A stretch of 64,000 nucleotides of DNA, taken from positions 113,906-177,905 of the forward strand of contig NZ_WMBT01000006.1 of assembly GCF_009708075.1 (NCBI RefSeq). The letters run 5' to 3'. Shown here one piece after another: positions 54,783 to 63,920 of this stretch. The translations under genes and the position numbers were made by a program. Source of the stretch: Paracoccus lichenicola (GTDB lineage Bacteria > Pseudomonadota > Alphaproteobacteria > Rhodobacterales > Rhodobacteraceae). Under the pieces are notes generated by a model, which saw nothing but the letters and a program-made list of their open reading frames with translations, did no database searches and was not told where the DNA came from. Positions within the stretch are counted from its first letter, which is position 1. The number at the start of each line of letters is the position of its first letter.

Positions 54783-55568
54783 TCAGGCCACCGCCACCGT
54801 TTCGCCCCGGAACCCCGCCTCGGCCATCAGGCGGTCGGAATGGGTCTCGACCTCGGCCTCCAGCCGGGGGACGAAGCCCTCGGCCGGAACCTCGGGCGGC
54901 AGGACCGGCAGGAACTCGACCACGGCGCGGCCGGGGCGGATCCCCCATCCCTTGCGCGGCCAGAACAGGCCGGTGTTGACCGCGACCGGCACGACCGGCA
55001 ACCCGGTTGCCGCGCGGATGGTGCTGACGCCGTGCTTGTAGGGGCGGCGTTCGCCCGGCTTCGTGCGCGTGCCCTCGGGATAGATGATCAACTGGCCCAA
55101 CCCCTCGCCCGCCAGGCGGCGGTTGATCTCGCCGGAAATCGCGCGCATGGCGTCGCGGCCCCGGGTGCGGTCGATGGGGATGCAGCCGGTCTTCCAGGCA
55201 TACCAGCCCATGATCGGCACGCGCATGACCTCGCGCTTCATGATGAAGGCGCGGCGGGGGACGGCATGGGCGATGACCAGGATGTCCAGGAAGCACTGGT
55301 GCTTGGCGGCGATGATGCAATCCTCAGTCGGCGGCGTTCCGCGCACCTCGCAGGACACGCCCAGGTGCAGCCGCGCCGCCCACAGCATGTAGCCGATCCA
55401 GCGCGTCGCCACCCGGTTCGCGCCCGCCCGGCCATCGCGCAAAAGCGCGGGCAGGCCCAGCAAGCCGATCACCACCGTCGCCACCGCGACATGCAGGTAA
55501 TAAAGCGCGTTCTGCACGTATTGCCAGACCGTCAGCCGGCCGGGCACGGGCGAGGCCCGGTTGCTCAT
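54783..55568 (-). CDS. plsC: 1-acyl-sn-glycerol-3-phosphate acyltransferase
   Basis: PlsC makes phosphatidic acid from lysophosphatidic acid at the inner membrane. The 261-residue protein has an N-terminal membrane helix (about 20-45) and the HX4D catalytic motif in KHQCFLD, then YPEGTRTKPG, the glycerol-phosphate-binding motif. The ATG at 55568 overlaps the ftsX stop (ATGA). Lipid synthesis and cell division genes are thus coupled at the translational level. Confidence 0.92.
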   Translation of the reverse strand: MSNRASPVPGRLTVWQYVQNALYYLHVAVATVVIGLLGLPALLRDGRAGANRVATRWIGYMLWAARLHLGVSCEVRGTPPTEDCIIAAKHQCFLDILVIAHAVPRRAFIMKREVMRVPIMGWYAWKTGCIPIDRTRGRDAMRAISGEINRRLAGEGLGQLIIYPEGTRTKPGERRPYKHGVSTIRAATGLPVVPVAVNTGLFWPRKGWGIRPGRAVVEFLPVLPPEVPAEGFVPRLEAEVETHSDRLMAEAGFRGETVAVA

Positions 55569-56488
55569 CGCACGGCACCCAGCATCTTCAGCGCCGCCCA
55601 GCGGGTGGCGAAGAACCCGACGGCCCCAGCCACCACCGGGATCAGCAGCGGCAGCAGCCAGCCCCATCCCTGAAAGCCCAGGCCGGTCAGGAACCCGCCC
55701 GCAGCCTCCATGCCCGGCAGCATGGCGATGCCCGCCATCCCGCACAGCGTGCCGGCCGTCGCGCCGATGGCCGCCCGCTTGGTGAAGCGGCGCACGAAGG
55801 CGGTGGCGATGGTGATGTCGCGCGCCCCGATCAGCCGCAGCACCCGGATCACCTGCCCGTTCGCCGCCAGCGCCGCCTTGGCCGCCAGCGTGATCATGGA
55901 GGCCGAGGCCGCCGCGATCAGCAGCAGCGATACGATGCCCAGCACCCGCAGCCGGTTCGCGGCCGTCACCAGCGGACGGCGCCATTCGGTGTGATCGTCC
56001 AGCACCGCGCCCGGCGCTTCGGCCTCCAGCCGCAGGCGCAGGCCCTGGACATCGAAGTCCTCGTCCACGATCGGCAGGTCGATCAGCGAGGGCACGGGCA
56101 GCGCATCGACGGGCATGTCGGGACCGAACCACGGGGCCAGCAGTCGGGCCACCTCCTCGGGCGGCAACAGGCGGGGCTGGCCCGCCCCCGGCGTCGTCGC
56201 AAGCACCTGCATCGTGGCCTGGGTCCGGGCCGCCTGTTCGTCCAGGGGCGCGCTGACGCGGACCGTCACGGAACCTGCCAGTTCGCCGGACCAGCGTTCG
56301 GCCAGCCGCCCCGTCGCCAGCGCCAGGGCCAGCGCGAAGACCGCAAGGAACGCCATGGCGCCTGCCGAGAACAGCGTCAGCTGCGCGGTGATCCCCGTGG
56401 GCGGCACGATCCGGTCGCCCGAGCCACCGTCGCGCATCAGCCCCTGCCACAGCGCTCTTGGGTTCAGCGTGCGAAAATCGGTCCCCAT
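55565..56488 (-). CDS. ftsX: Cell division protein FtsX
   Basis: FtsX is the membrane partner of FtsE and controls peptidoglycan hydrolases at the septum. The 307-residue protein has a first membrane helix (about 38-60), a large periplasmic segment, and three helices in the C-terminal half (about 195-215, 235-255, 270-295). It is the FtsX of the alphaproteobacterial type, with less conserved sequence than in enterobacteria. TGATG overlap couples it to ftsE. Confidence 0.88.
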   Translation of the reverse strand: MGTDFRTLNPRALWQGLMRDGGSGDRIVPPTGITAQLTLFSAGAMAFLAVFALALALATGRLAERWSGELAGSVTVRVSAPLDEQAARTQATMQVLATTPGAGQPRLLPPEEVARLLAPWFGPDMPVDALPVPSLIDLPIVDEDFDVQGLRLRLEAEAPGAVLDDHTEWRRPLVTAANRLRVLGIVSLLLIAAASASMITLAAKAALAANGQVIRVLRLIGARDITIATAFVRRFTKRAAIGATAGTLCGMAGIAMLPGMEAAGGFLTGLGFQGWGWLLPLLIPVVAGAVGFFATRWAALKMLGAVR

Positions 56489-57159
56489 CACAGATCGGCC
56501 CCCGCCAGGTTCAACGTCCCGTTCGCGATGCGCAGCACGCGCGCCGCGACCTGCGCCTTGGTGGCGCGGATCAGGTTCAGGTCATGGGTCGCGACCAGCA
56601 CGGTCTTGCCCGACTTGTTCAGCTCGATCAGCAGTTGCATCAGGCGCATCGACATGTCCCAGTCCAGGTTGCCCGTGGGTTCGTCGGCCAGGATCAGGTC
56701 GGGCGACAGGATCACCGCCCGGGCCAGCGCCGCCCGCTGCCGTTCGCCGCCCGACAAGGACGGCGGCAGGGCGCGGGCGTGGTGCGACAGGCCGACCCAT
56801 CCCAGAAGGTCGCGCAGCGCCTCCATGTCCACCTCCTGCCCGGAAACCGTCAGCGGCAGGGCCAGGTTCTCGGCCACGGGCAGGTGGTCCAGGAACTGCG
56901 TGTCCTGATGCACGACCCCGATCCTGCGCCGCAGGTCGGCGATCCCGTCGCGCGACAGTTGCCGCACATCCTCGCCAAAGGCGGTCATCTGCCCCGTCGT
57001 GGGCAGCAGATCCGCATAGCACAGCCGCAAGAGCGTAGTCTTGCCCGATCCCGAAGGCCCGGTCAGGAAATGGAACATGCCGGACTGCAGCGTCAGCGTC
57101 ATATTCGACAACAGCTCGGTCCCGCCATAGCCGAAGCCGACATCCCGCATCTCGATCAA
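56488..57159 (-). CDS. ftsE: Cell division ATP-binding protein FtsE
   Basis: FtsE is the ABC ATPase of the septal FtsEX complex. The 223-residue protein has Walker A GPSGSGKTT, signature LSGGERQRAALARAV, Walker B LILADEPTGNLD and ATHDLNL. TTG at 57159 gives the LIEMRDVGF start (MIE...VG in the family), with AGGAA seven bases upstream; an ATG at 57150 would cut into the first beta strand. The operon order is ftsE, ftsX, plsC. Confidence 0.92.
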   Translation of the reverse strand: MIEMRDVGFGYGGTELLSNMTLTLQSGMFHFLTGPSGSGKTTLLRLCYADLLPTTGQMTAFGEDVRQLSRDGIADLRRRIGVVHQDTQFLDHLPVAENLALPLTVSGQEVDMEALRDLLGWVGLSHHARALPPSLSGGERQRAALARAVILSPDLILADEPTGNLDWDMSMRLMQLLIELNKSGKTVLVATHDLNLIRATKAQVAARVLRIANGTLNLAGADL

Positions 57160-57195
57160 GCGCCGTTCCTTTCCTGCTTTCCGCCCCTGCCCGGC

Positions 57196-57224
57196 TTGGA
57201 AGCCGGCCCCGCGCTTGATAGAAC
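57196..57224 (+). promoter_or_regulatory. Possible promoter of the zinc-ribbon gene
   Basis: TTGGAA (57196-57201) and TAGAAC (57219-57224) are 17 bases apart, in the 93-bp gap divergent from ftsE. Confidence 0.4.
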
Positions 57225-57252
57225 AGCCACAAGGCGAATGCGAGGGGTCGGG

Positions 57253-57999
57253 ATGGCGGAAATACGGTTGATCTGTCCGGGCTGCGCCGCGGAATACCGC
57301 CTGCCCGACACCGCCATCCCCCCCGAGGGGCGCGAGGTCGAATGCAGCGCCTGCGGCCATGTCTGGCACGCCGCGGCACCATCCGCCCGGCTGCCGCCTG
57401 CCGGCGGCCTGCCGCGCATCCCTGCCCCGGGCGAGGCCCCCCCGCAGTTGAGCCGCCGCCTGCCCGACACCGTGCTGGACATCCTGCGCGACGAGGTCGA
57501 GCACGAGCGCCGCGCCCGCGCAGCCGAGAGCGAGGGCGAGGCGCCTTCCTTGCCCGCCCGGTCCGCCGCTCCGCACCGTCCCGCAGCGGATCCCGAATGG
57601 CCCGCCACGACCATCACCCGCCATGTCGATCCAAGGCCGGTCGAGGGTGCGCCCCCTTCGCCCCCATCCAGGCCCGCGCCGGCCCGTCCCCAACCCGCGC
57701 CCGCGTACCCGATGCGGGCGGAACCGGCAGAACCCCTGCCGCAGGCGGAAAGCCCCCTGCCGGACCGGGTCCCGCCCGCACCCGAACCGCCCGCGCCTGC
57801 TTCCCGGCCCGCGCGCGCGGGCTATGCGGCGGGCTTCGGCCTGGCCGCCATGCTGACCGTGGCTTGCGTGGCGCTCTACCTGCTGGCCCCGGCGCTGTCG
57901 GACCAGGGTTCCCTGGGCGAGGGGGTGATGCAGATTCGCGGGCAGGTGGACGAGGCCCGGCTGTGGCTGCAGGACCGCGCGGCCAGCCTGACCCGCTGA
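57253..57999 (+). CDS. Zinc-ribbon membrane protein (MJ0042-type finger)
   Basis: The 248-residue protein has an N-terminal zinc ribbon, CPGC and CSAC about 25 residues apart (ICPGCAAEYRLPD ... VECSACGHVWH), then a long Pro/Ala/Glu-rich disordered region, and one membrane helix at about 190-213. A C-terminal tail faces the other side. Such proteins are common in alphaproteobacteria with no proven role. GAGGGG precedes the ATG at 57253. It diverges from ftsE and converges with the TIGR02302 gene. Confidence 0.8.
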   Translation: MAEIRLICPGCAAEYRLPDTAIPPEGREVECSACGHVWHAAAPSARLPPAGGLPRIPAPGEAPPQLSRRLPDTVLDILRDEVEHERRARAAESEGEAPSLPARSAAPHRPAADPEWPATTITRHVDPRPVEGAPPSPPSRPAPARPQPAPAYPMRAEPAEPLPQAESPLPDRVPPAPEPPAPASRPARAGYAAGFGLAAMLTVACVALYLLAPALSDQGSLGEGVMQIRGQVDEARLWLQDRAASLTR

Positions 58000-60543
58000 T
58001 CAGAAGCGGTCCAGCAACCGGCCCAGATAGTCGCGTTCCGCCTCGGGGCGTTCGGGCTGGCCGCTGCGGCGGCGGATTTCATCCAGCAGGTCGCGCGCCC
58101 GGCGCGCGGGATCCACGCCCTCGGCCAGGGGATCGCCCCCGGCGATGACATTGCCGTTGCCGTCGCGCTGACGGCCCAGCGGATCCAGCGCGGGACGCTG
58201 GTCATAGGCCTGCCCCTGGGCACCCGCGCGGTCGCCGCCGCCGGGCTGCTGGCCTTCCTGCCCCTGCTGCTGGCCCTGCTGCCCCTGCTGGCCCTGGCCT
58301 TGCTGGGCCAGCATGTCGCCCAGGGCGCGCATCCCCTCGCGCATGGATTCGATGGCATCGGCCTGGCGCTGCAGGGCGCCGCCCGTGTCTCCCTCGCGCA
58401 GGGCCTGTTCGGCATCCTCCATCGCGCGGCCTGCCTCGTCCAGCTGGCGCCGCGCCTGGTCGCCGCCGGGCGATCCCTGGCCGGGCAGCAATCCCTGCTG
58501 CCGGCCCAGTTCCTGGCGCAACTGCCGCTGCTGGTCGGCCAGGCCTTCGGCATTCGGGGACGGCTGGCCCATCTGGCCCTGGCCGAACTGGTCCTGCATG
58601 TCCTTGAACGCCTCATCCGACAGGCGCTGCTGTTCGCGCAGCGTCTCGGCCAGGCGGTTCATCGGCTGGTTGCCGCTGCTGCCCCCCTGCCCTTCGCCAC
58701 CCTGGCCTTGGCGGACCTGGAGGTTCTCCATCATGCGGTTGAACTGTTCCAGCAGTTCCTGCGCCTCGGCCATGCGGCCTTCGTTCATCAGGCGCTGGAT
58801 CTCGTCCATCATCTGCTGGATCTGGTCGCCGGTGATCTGCTGGCCCGGCTGGTTCTGGGTGAACCGTTCCGCCGGATCCTGCTGCCCCTGCTGGGCCAGC
58901 ATGTCGGTATAGGCGTCCGTCGCCTCCTTCAGCTCATCCATCAGGCGCTGGATTTCGTCGGGGCTGGCACCGTTGCGGATCGCCTCGGACAGTTTTTCCT
59001 GCGCCTGGCGCATCCGTTCCAGGGCGTCGGACAGCCCGCCATCCTCAAGCTGGATCGCCGCCTGCCACAGCGCCTCGGCCAGGTCATCGCGGGCCTTGTC
59101 GGTCAGCCTGTCGCCTTCCAGCAACGTGACCGCGCCGCGCAGTTCCAGATACAGCGGCTGCTCGACGAAGCCCTGGGGCTGCCACGTCACTGCGCGCAGG
59201 ATTTCCGCGCTGCGCCCGGCATTCTCGCGCGACCACAGCAAGTCGCGCCGCATCTCGATCAGCGCGGCGGCGAGCGGGTTGAAAAAGCGCCGCCCCGGCA
59301 GGACAGTGCGCATGGGTTCGGCCTCGCCCACCTGCTCGATCCCGTCCACGGCGCGCAAGCTGACGCTGACCGGCAGGTTGGCCCAGGGGTGGCGCGACAG
59401 ATCCTCGGTCAACTGGCCCTTGATCCGGTGGCGGTCGCCCCGCGGCAGGGGCAGGACCAGTTCGACCGGCTGGCGCGGCTCGGGGTCGAGGGCAAGGCCG
59501 AAGCGGCGGTCCACGGCGGGCAGATCCAGCGCGATCACCGCCTGGCCTTGGGCCACGCCGTGATCGTCCTCGGCCTCGAAATCCTGGACCATCCGGCCAT
59601 CCGCGCGCCGCACCGGCGCGGCCCCGGCGCGGATCACCGGGGCGTTGTCGGGCAGCACGGTCACGTCGAAGCGGCGCCCGGCGACCTCGATCGCGCCTGA
59701 CCGCTCGGCCCGGAAGCCAGGGGCCTGCGGATCCTCGCCCAAGGCCGGTCCGATGTCCTGTGTGACGGTTGCACCGTTGCCATAAAGGCGGAACGTCACG
59801 GCACTGCCCTTGGGCAGGTCCAGCGTCTGCCCTTCGGCCAGCGCGTTCAGATAAATGGTCGGACGGCGGGTATAGGCCGGGGGTTCGGCCCAGCCTTCCC
59901 AGCTGGGCCCGACCGGCACCGCGTCGCCCGTCATGGGGCGGGACACGGTGGCCGCCAAAGCCTCGATCCCCTGCCCCATCTGCGCCGCGCCGCCAAAGAC
60001 CAGAGCCATGACCAGGGCCACCAGCCCCGCCAGCCGAAGCGCAAAGGGATCGCGCCGCGCCAGCCCCGCGTCGGGGCGGACCGCCTGCGCCCGCGCCGCC
60101 CGCGCCTGCATCTGGGCCAGATGCGCCTGCCACAGCGCGCCTTCGCCGCCGATGGCCGCGCGGTCGGACAGCGCCGCCAGCGGACGGCCCGGCAGGGTGC
60201 GGTCCAGCCGGTCCATCGCATCCGCCATGCGCACCCGGCGGAACCGCATCCCGCCCCGGATCGCCACGCCGACCAGCACCAGCAGCACGGCCCCGGCCAG
60301 CCAGGGCAGCACCGGCCCGGGCACGGCGGCCACCACACCCAACGCGAAGGCGGCGAAGACCAGGGCCAGCACGGTGGCCAGCGGCCAAAAGGCCCGCGCC
60401 GCCTGTTCCCACACCATGCCCCAGCGGGTCAGGCGCAGGGCGCGGGCGACAGGACCCCTCTTCTTCAGGAAAATATCCCCGGGGGTCCGGGGGTTGAAGA
60501 CCCCCGGCTGCGACGGATCGGACTGGTGCCGCGTCAAAGCCAT
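58000..60543 (-). CDS. TIGR02302 (DUF4175) membrane protein
   Basis: The 847-residue protein has hydrophobic segments at about 52-102 and 168-190, a long periplasmic-looking middle (200-530), and a C-terminal half rich in Gln, Gly and acidic residues with stretches such as QGQQGQQGQ. This layout matches the alphaproteobacterial low-complexity family TIGR02302. The function is unknown. The frame opens at ATG 60543, overlapping the lysA stop; residues 15-30 or so are encoded by a repeat element and may not be functionally required. Confidence 0.8.
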   Translation of the reverse strand: MALTRHQSDPSQPGVFNPRTPGDIFLKKRGPVARALRLTRWGMVWEQAARAFWPLATVLALVFAAFALGVVAAVPGPVLPWLAGAVLLVLVGVAIRGGMRFRRVRMADAMDRLDRTLPGRPLAALSDRAAIGGEGALWQAHLAQMQARAARAQAVRPDAGLARRDPFALRLAGLVALVMALVFGGAAQMGQGIEALAATVSRPMTGDAVPVGPSWEGWAEPPAYTRRPTIYLNALAEGQTLDLPKGSAVTFRLYGNGATVTQDIGPALGEDPQAPGFRAERSGAIEVAGRRFDVTVLPDNAPVIRAGAAPVRRADGRMVQDFEAEDDHGVAQGQAVIALDLPAVDRRFGLALDPEPRQPVELVLPLPRGDRHRIKGQLTEDLSRHPWANLPVSVSLRAVDGIEQVGEAEPMRTVLPGRRFFNPLAAALIEMRRDLLWSRENAGRSAEILRAVTWQPQGFVEQPLYLELRGAVTLLEGDRLTDKARDDLAEALWQAAIQLEDGGLSDALERMRQAQEKLSEAIRNGASPDEIQRLMDELKEATDAYTDMLAQQGQQDPAERFTQNQPGQQITGDQIQQMMDEIQRLMNEGRMAEAQELLEQFNRMMENLQVRQGQGGEGQGGSSGNQPMNRLAETLREQQRLSDEAFKDMQDQFGQGQMGQPSPNAEGLADQQRQLRQELGRQQGLLPGQGSPGGDQARRQLDEAGRAMEDAEQALREGDTGGALQRQADAIESMREGMRALGDMLAQQGQGQQGQQGQQQGQEGQQPGGGDRAGAQGQAYDQRPALDPLGRQRDGNGNVIAGGDPLAEGVDPARRARDLLDEIRRRSGQPERPEAERDYLGRLLDRF
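60461..60509 (+). repeat. AAATATCC/GGGGG hairpin repeat, copy D (inside a coding start)
   Basis: TTCTTCAGG, AAATATCC, a G-rich run and a 7-bp hairpin (60487-60493 with 60501-60507) lie within the first codons of the TIGR02302 frame on the minus strand, just downstream of lysA. Confidence 0.75.
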
Positions 60544-61799
60544 TCCGGGATGCTATCCCGGGCCAGCATCTCCTCATATGTCGGTCTTGCCCGGATGACG
60601 GCGAAGTGATCGCCGCTGACCAGAACCTCGGGCACCAGGGGCCGGGAATTGTATTCCGAGGCCATCACCGCCCCGTAAGCCCCGGCGGATCGGAAGGCGA
60701 TCAGGTCGCCTGCCGCCATGGCAGGCAGGTCCGCGCCCTTCTGGAAGGTGTCGCCCGATTCGCAGACCGGTCCCACCACGTCGAAGGGCCGCACCGCCGC
60801 GCCGACCGCCGGTTCGCGCACCGGCACGATGTCGTGATGCGCGCCATACATAGCGGGGCGCGCCAGATCGTTCATGGCCGCGTCCACGATCAGGAAATCG
60901 CGCCCCTCTCCCTGCTTCACATAGATCACTTCGCTGAGCAGGATCCCGGCATTGCCAACGATGTTGCGGCCCGGCTCGATCTCGATCTCGCAGCCCAGGT
61001 CGCCCACCGTCTCGCGGATGACCGCGCCATATTCGATGGGCAAGGGGGGCGCGTTGTTGTCGCGGCGATAGGGGATGCCCAGGCCGCCGCCCAGATCAAG
61101 CCGGGTGATCGCGTGGCCGTCGGCGCGCAAGGCGCGGGTCAGGTCCGCGACCTTGGCATAGGCCGCGCGGAACGGGTCAAGGTCGGTCAATTGGCTGCCG
61201 ATATGCACGTCGATCCCCACGACCTGCAACCCGGGCAGCGACGCGGCCTCGGCATAAACCTCGCGCGCCCGCGCGATGGGGATGCCGAACTTGTTCTCGG
61301 ATTTCCCTGTGGCGATCTTCTCGTGCGTCTTCGCATCCACGTCGGGGTTCACGCGAACGGCCACCGGCACCGTCACGCCCATGCTGGCGGCCAGCGCCGA
61401 CAGGACGCGCATCTCCGGCTCGCTTTCCAGATTGACCTGGCGGATGCCCCCCTCGATGGCCTGGCGCATCTCGGCCAGGGTCTTGCCGACGCCGGAAAAG
61501 ACGATCCGGTCGCCCGGAACCCCCGCCGCCCTGGCGCGCGCGTATTCGCCGCCCGACACCACGTCCATCCCCGCGCCCAGATCGCCCAGCAGCTTCAGCA
61601 CCGCCAGGTTGCTGTTGGCCTTGACGGCGAAGCAGACGAGGTGATCCGTCCAGTCCAGCGCCTGCCGGAACAGGCCGAAATGGCGCGTCAGGGTGGCGGC
61701 GGAATAAACATAGACCGGGGTGCCCACCCCTGCTGCGATGCGCGACAGGGGCACGTCCTCGGCATGAAGCTCGCCGCCTTGGTAGTTGAAATGATCCAT
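60534..61799 (-). CDS. lysA: Diaminopimelate decarboxylase
   Basis: LysA converts meso-diaminopimelate to lysine, the last step of the pathway. The 421-residue fold-type III PLP enzyme has the Schiff-base Lys60 in FAVKANSN, and later GGGLGIPY and EPGRNIVGNAG for phosphate binding. CESGDTF contains the substrate-binding cysteine. Its ATG shares a base with the stop of the preceding small lipoprotein (TAATG). Confidence 0.97.
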   Translation of the reverse strand: MDHFNYQGGELHAEDVPLSRIAAGVGTPVYVYSAATLTRHFGLFRQALDWTDHLVCFAVKANSNLAVLKLLGDLGAGMDVVSGGEYARARAAGVPGDRIVFSGVGKTLAEMRQAIEGGIRQVNLESEPEMRVLSALAASMGVTVPVAVRVNPDVDAKTHEKIATGKSENKFGIPIARAREVYAEAASLPGLQVVGIDVHIGSQLTDLDPFRAAYAKVADLTRALRADGHAITRLDLGGGLGIPYRRDNNAPPLPIEYGAVIRETVGDLGCEIEIEPGRNIVGNAGILLSEVIYVKQGEGRDFLIVDAAMNDLARPAMYGAHHDIVPVREPAVGAAVRPFDVVGPVCESGDTFQKGADLPAMAAGDLIAFRSAGAYGAVMASEYNSRPLVPEVLVSGDHFAVIRARPTYEEMLARDSIPEWL

Positions 61800-61945
61800 T
61801 AAAGCTCCGTGATCACGCCCACCGTGGCGTGGCCGGAAATCGAGACGTTGGATTTCGGAGCCGTCTTCGGCGCAGGCCGTTCGGGCGGGCCATCGACGCC
61901 GCAAGCCGCTAGTGCCGCCACCGCCAGAATCGCAATCCATTTCAT
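61799..61945 (-). CDS. Small LptM-like lipoprotein
   Basis: A 48-residue frame encodes a signal with lipobox ALAAC (Cys15), then [15 protein letters not shown] and a short tail. The sequence CGxxGPxxxP just after the lipidated cysteine matches the LptM/YifL pattern (CGLKGP in E. coli). LptM helps LptD mature in the outer membrane. The gene is fused by overlaps into argH (ATGA) and lysA (TAATG), so it is translated. That the role is the same as in E. coli is inferred. It is too short to be picked up by length-limited gene finders. Confidence 0.8.
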   Translation of the reverse strand: MKWIAILAVAALAACGVDGPPERPAPKTAPKSNVSISGHATVGVITEL

Positions 61946-63345
61946 GCCAGTTTTCCTTTCCAGCGGGTGATCTGCGCGCGCACCTGGTCGGGCGCCGTGC
62001 CGCCATAGCTTTGCCGCGAGGCGACCGAATTGTGAACGCCCAAGACGCCGAAGACTTTATCGGTAATGCCCGCATGGACCCCCTGCATGTCCGCAAGCGT
62101 CAGGTCCGGCAGGTCGCAGCCCTTCCTCTCGGCCAGGGCCACCAGCGATCCGGTGACGTGATGGGCCTCGCGGAACGGCAAGCCAAGCTCTCGCACCAGC
62201 CAGTCGGCCAAGTCGGTGGCGGTGGAAAAGCCCGAGGCCGCGGCGGCCTCCATCCGGTCGCGGTTGGCGGTCAGGTCGGACAGCATCCCGGCCATCGCCG
62301 CCAGCGCCAGCATCAAGTGGTCGGCGGCATCGAAGACCTGCTCCTTGTCCTCCTGCATGTCCTTGGAATAGGCCAAGGGCAGGCCCTTCATCACCGTGAA
62401 CAGCGCCACCGTCGCGCCCAGGATGCGGCCGATCTTGGCGCGGATCAGTTCGGCCGCGTCGGGGTTGCGCTTTTGCGGCATGATCGAGGATCCGGTGGAC
62501 CACCTGTCCGACATCGACACGAAGCGGAACTGGGCGGACGACCAGATCACCAGCTCCTCGGCCAGCCGCGACAGGTGGACGGCGCAGATGGACGCGGCCG
62601 ACAGGAATTCCAGCGCGAAATCCCGATCCGACACCGCGTCCAGGCTGTTGGCCATGGGCGCGTCGAACCCGAGCGCCTCGGCCGTCGCATGGCGGTCGAT
62701 GGGATAGCCGGTCCCCGCCAGCGCCGCCGCCCCCAAGGGCGATTCGTTCATCCGGCGGCGGGCATCCTGAAAGCGCGACAGGTCGCGGCCGAACATCTCG
62801 ACATAGGCCATCATGTGATGGCCCCAGGTCACAGGCTGGGCGGTTTGCAGATGGGTGAAGCCCGGCATCACCCAATCCGCCCCCGCCTCGGCCTGGCCCA
62901 GGGCGGCGTGGATCAGCGCGCGCAAGGCATCAATCGCCGCATCGCACTGGTCGCGCACCCACAGGCGGAAATCGGTGGCCACCTGGTCATTGCGCGACCG
63001 GCCCGTGTGCAGCCGCCCCGCCGGTTCGCCGATGATCTCCTTCAGCCGGGCCTCCACGTTCATGTGGATGTCCTCCAGCTCGGTGCGGAAGGGAAAATCG
63101 CCCGCCTCGATCTCTGACAAGACGGTGAGCAGGCCTTCCCTGATCGCCCCCGCATCGCTATCGCTGATGATGCCTTGTGCTGCCAGCATCGCCGCATGGG
63201 CACGGCTGCCCCGGATGTCCTGGGCGTAAAGCCGCCGGTCGAAGCCGATCGAGGCGTTGATCGCCTCCATGATGGCATCGGGACCTGCGGCGAAGCGCCC
63301 GCCCCACATGCTGTTGGCGGAATACTGTTGCGGCCGGTCGGTCAT
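61942..63345 (-). CDS. argH: Argininosuccinate lyase
   Basis: ArgH splits argininosuccinate to arginine and fumarate. The 467-residue protein has [18 protein letters not shown] and the superfamily signature [12 protein letters not shown]. Length is normal. Its stop overlaps the small lipoprotein start. Arginine synthesis is thus spread over three sites in this window: argG, argJ and argH. Confidence 0.97.
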   Translation of the reverse strand: MTDRPQQYSANSMWGGRFAAGPDAIMEAINASIGFDRRLYAQDIRGSRAHAAMLAAQGIISDSDAGAIREGLLTVLSEIEAGDFPFRTELEDIHMNVEARLKEIIGEPAGRLHTGRSRNDQVATDFRLWVRDQCDAAIDALRALIHAALGQAEAGADWVMPGFTHLQTAQPVTWGHHMMAYVEMFGRDLSRFQDARRRMNESPLGAAALAGTGYPIDRHATAEALGFDAPMANSLDAVSDRDFALEFLSAASICAVHLSRLAEELVIWSSAQFRFVSMSDRWSTGSSIMPQKRNPDAAELIRAKIGRILGATVALFTVMKGLPLAYSKDMQEDKEQVFDAADHLMLALAAMAGMLSDLTANRDRMEAAAASGFSTATDLADWLVRELGLPFREAHHVTGSLVALAERKGCDLPDLTLADMQGVHAGITDKVFGVLGVHNSVASRQSYGGTAPDQVRAQITRWKGKLA

Positions 63346-63368
63346 TGGCGCGTCCTTCGGAGGTCTTC

Positions 63369-63914
63369 ATGCTGCATTCCGCCCTGCTTTATACGGCCCT
63401 GCTTTTCGGTGCAAACGCCGCCTTCGCGGGGCCCGTGGACTGGCAGGCCGCCAAGGACGCGGGCCTGGTCAAGCTGGTCCCGGCGGAAACGCCCGCTCCC
63501 GTGTCCGACATCGCCTTCACCGATCCCGAGGGCGGCACCCATGCGCTGGCGGATTACGAAGGCAAGGTCGTGCTGCTGAACTTCTGGGCCACCTGGTGCG
63601 CCCCTTGCCGCGAGGAAATGCCCTCGCTCGACGCCCTGCAGGCCGAGATGGGGGGCGAGGATTTCACGGTCGTCCCCATCGCCACCGGCCGCAACGCGCC
63701 CGACAGGATCGACAAGTTCTATGCGGAAACCGGATTGAAGAACCTGCCCGTCCTGCTGGATCCGCGCCAGCAGCTGGCCCGCGCGATGGGCGTGGTGGGC
63801 CTGCCGGTGACGGTGCTGATCGACCGCAACGGGAACGAGGTCGCGCGCCTGCTGGGCGAGGCCGACTGGACGGGCGAACCCGCAAAGGCCGTCATCCGGC
63901 AGTTGCTGGACTAA
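63369..63914 (+). CDS. tlpA: TlpA-like thiol:disulfide oxidoreductase
   Basis: The 181-residue protein has a signal sequence or anchor (1-20), then a thioredoxin fold with WATWCAPC (Cys77-Cys80) as the redox pair. TlpA-type proteins keep cysteines reduced in the periplasm, for example for cytochrome c or copper-site assembly. GGAGG precedes the ATG at 63369. An upstream TTG at 63345 is less likely. The stop is immediately followed by the IS remnant. Confidence 0.88.
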   Translation: MLHSALLYTALLFGANAAFAGPVDWQAAKDAGLVKLVPAETPAPVSDIAFTDPEGGTHALADYEGKVVLLNFWATWCAPCREEMPSLDALQAEMGGEDFTVVPIATGRNAPDRIDKFYAETGLKNLPVLLDPRQQLARAMGVVGLPVTVLIDRNGNEVARLLGEADWTGEPAKAVIRQLLD

Positions 63915-63920
63915 GACCAC

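Noticed and set aside
58160..58340. Short tandem repeats that could suggest a repeat array
   Set aside because: They encode the Gln/Gly-rich stretch of the TIGR02302 protein and follow its reading frame; no CRISPR-like spacing.
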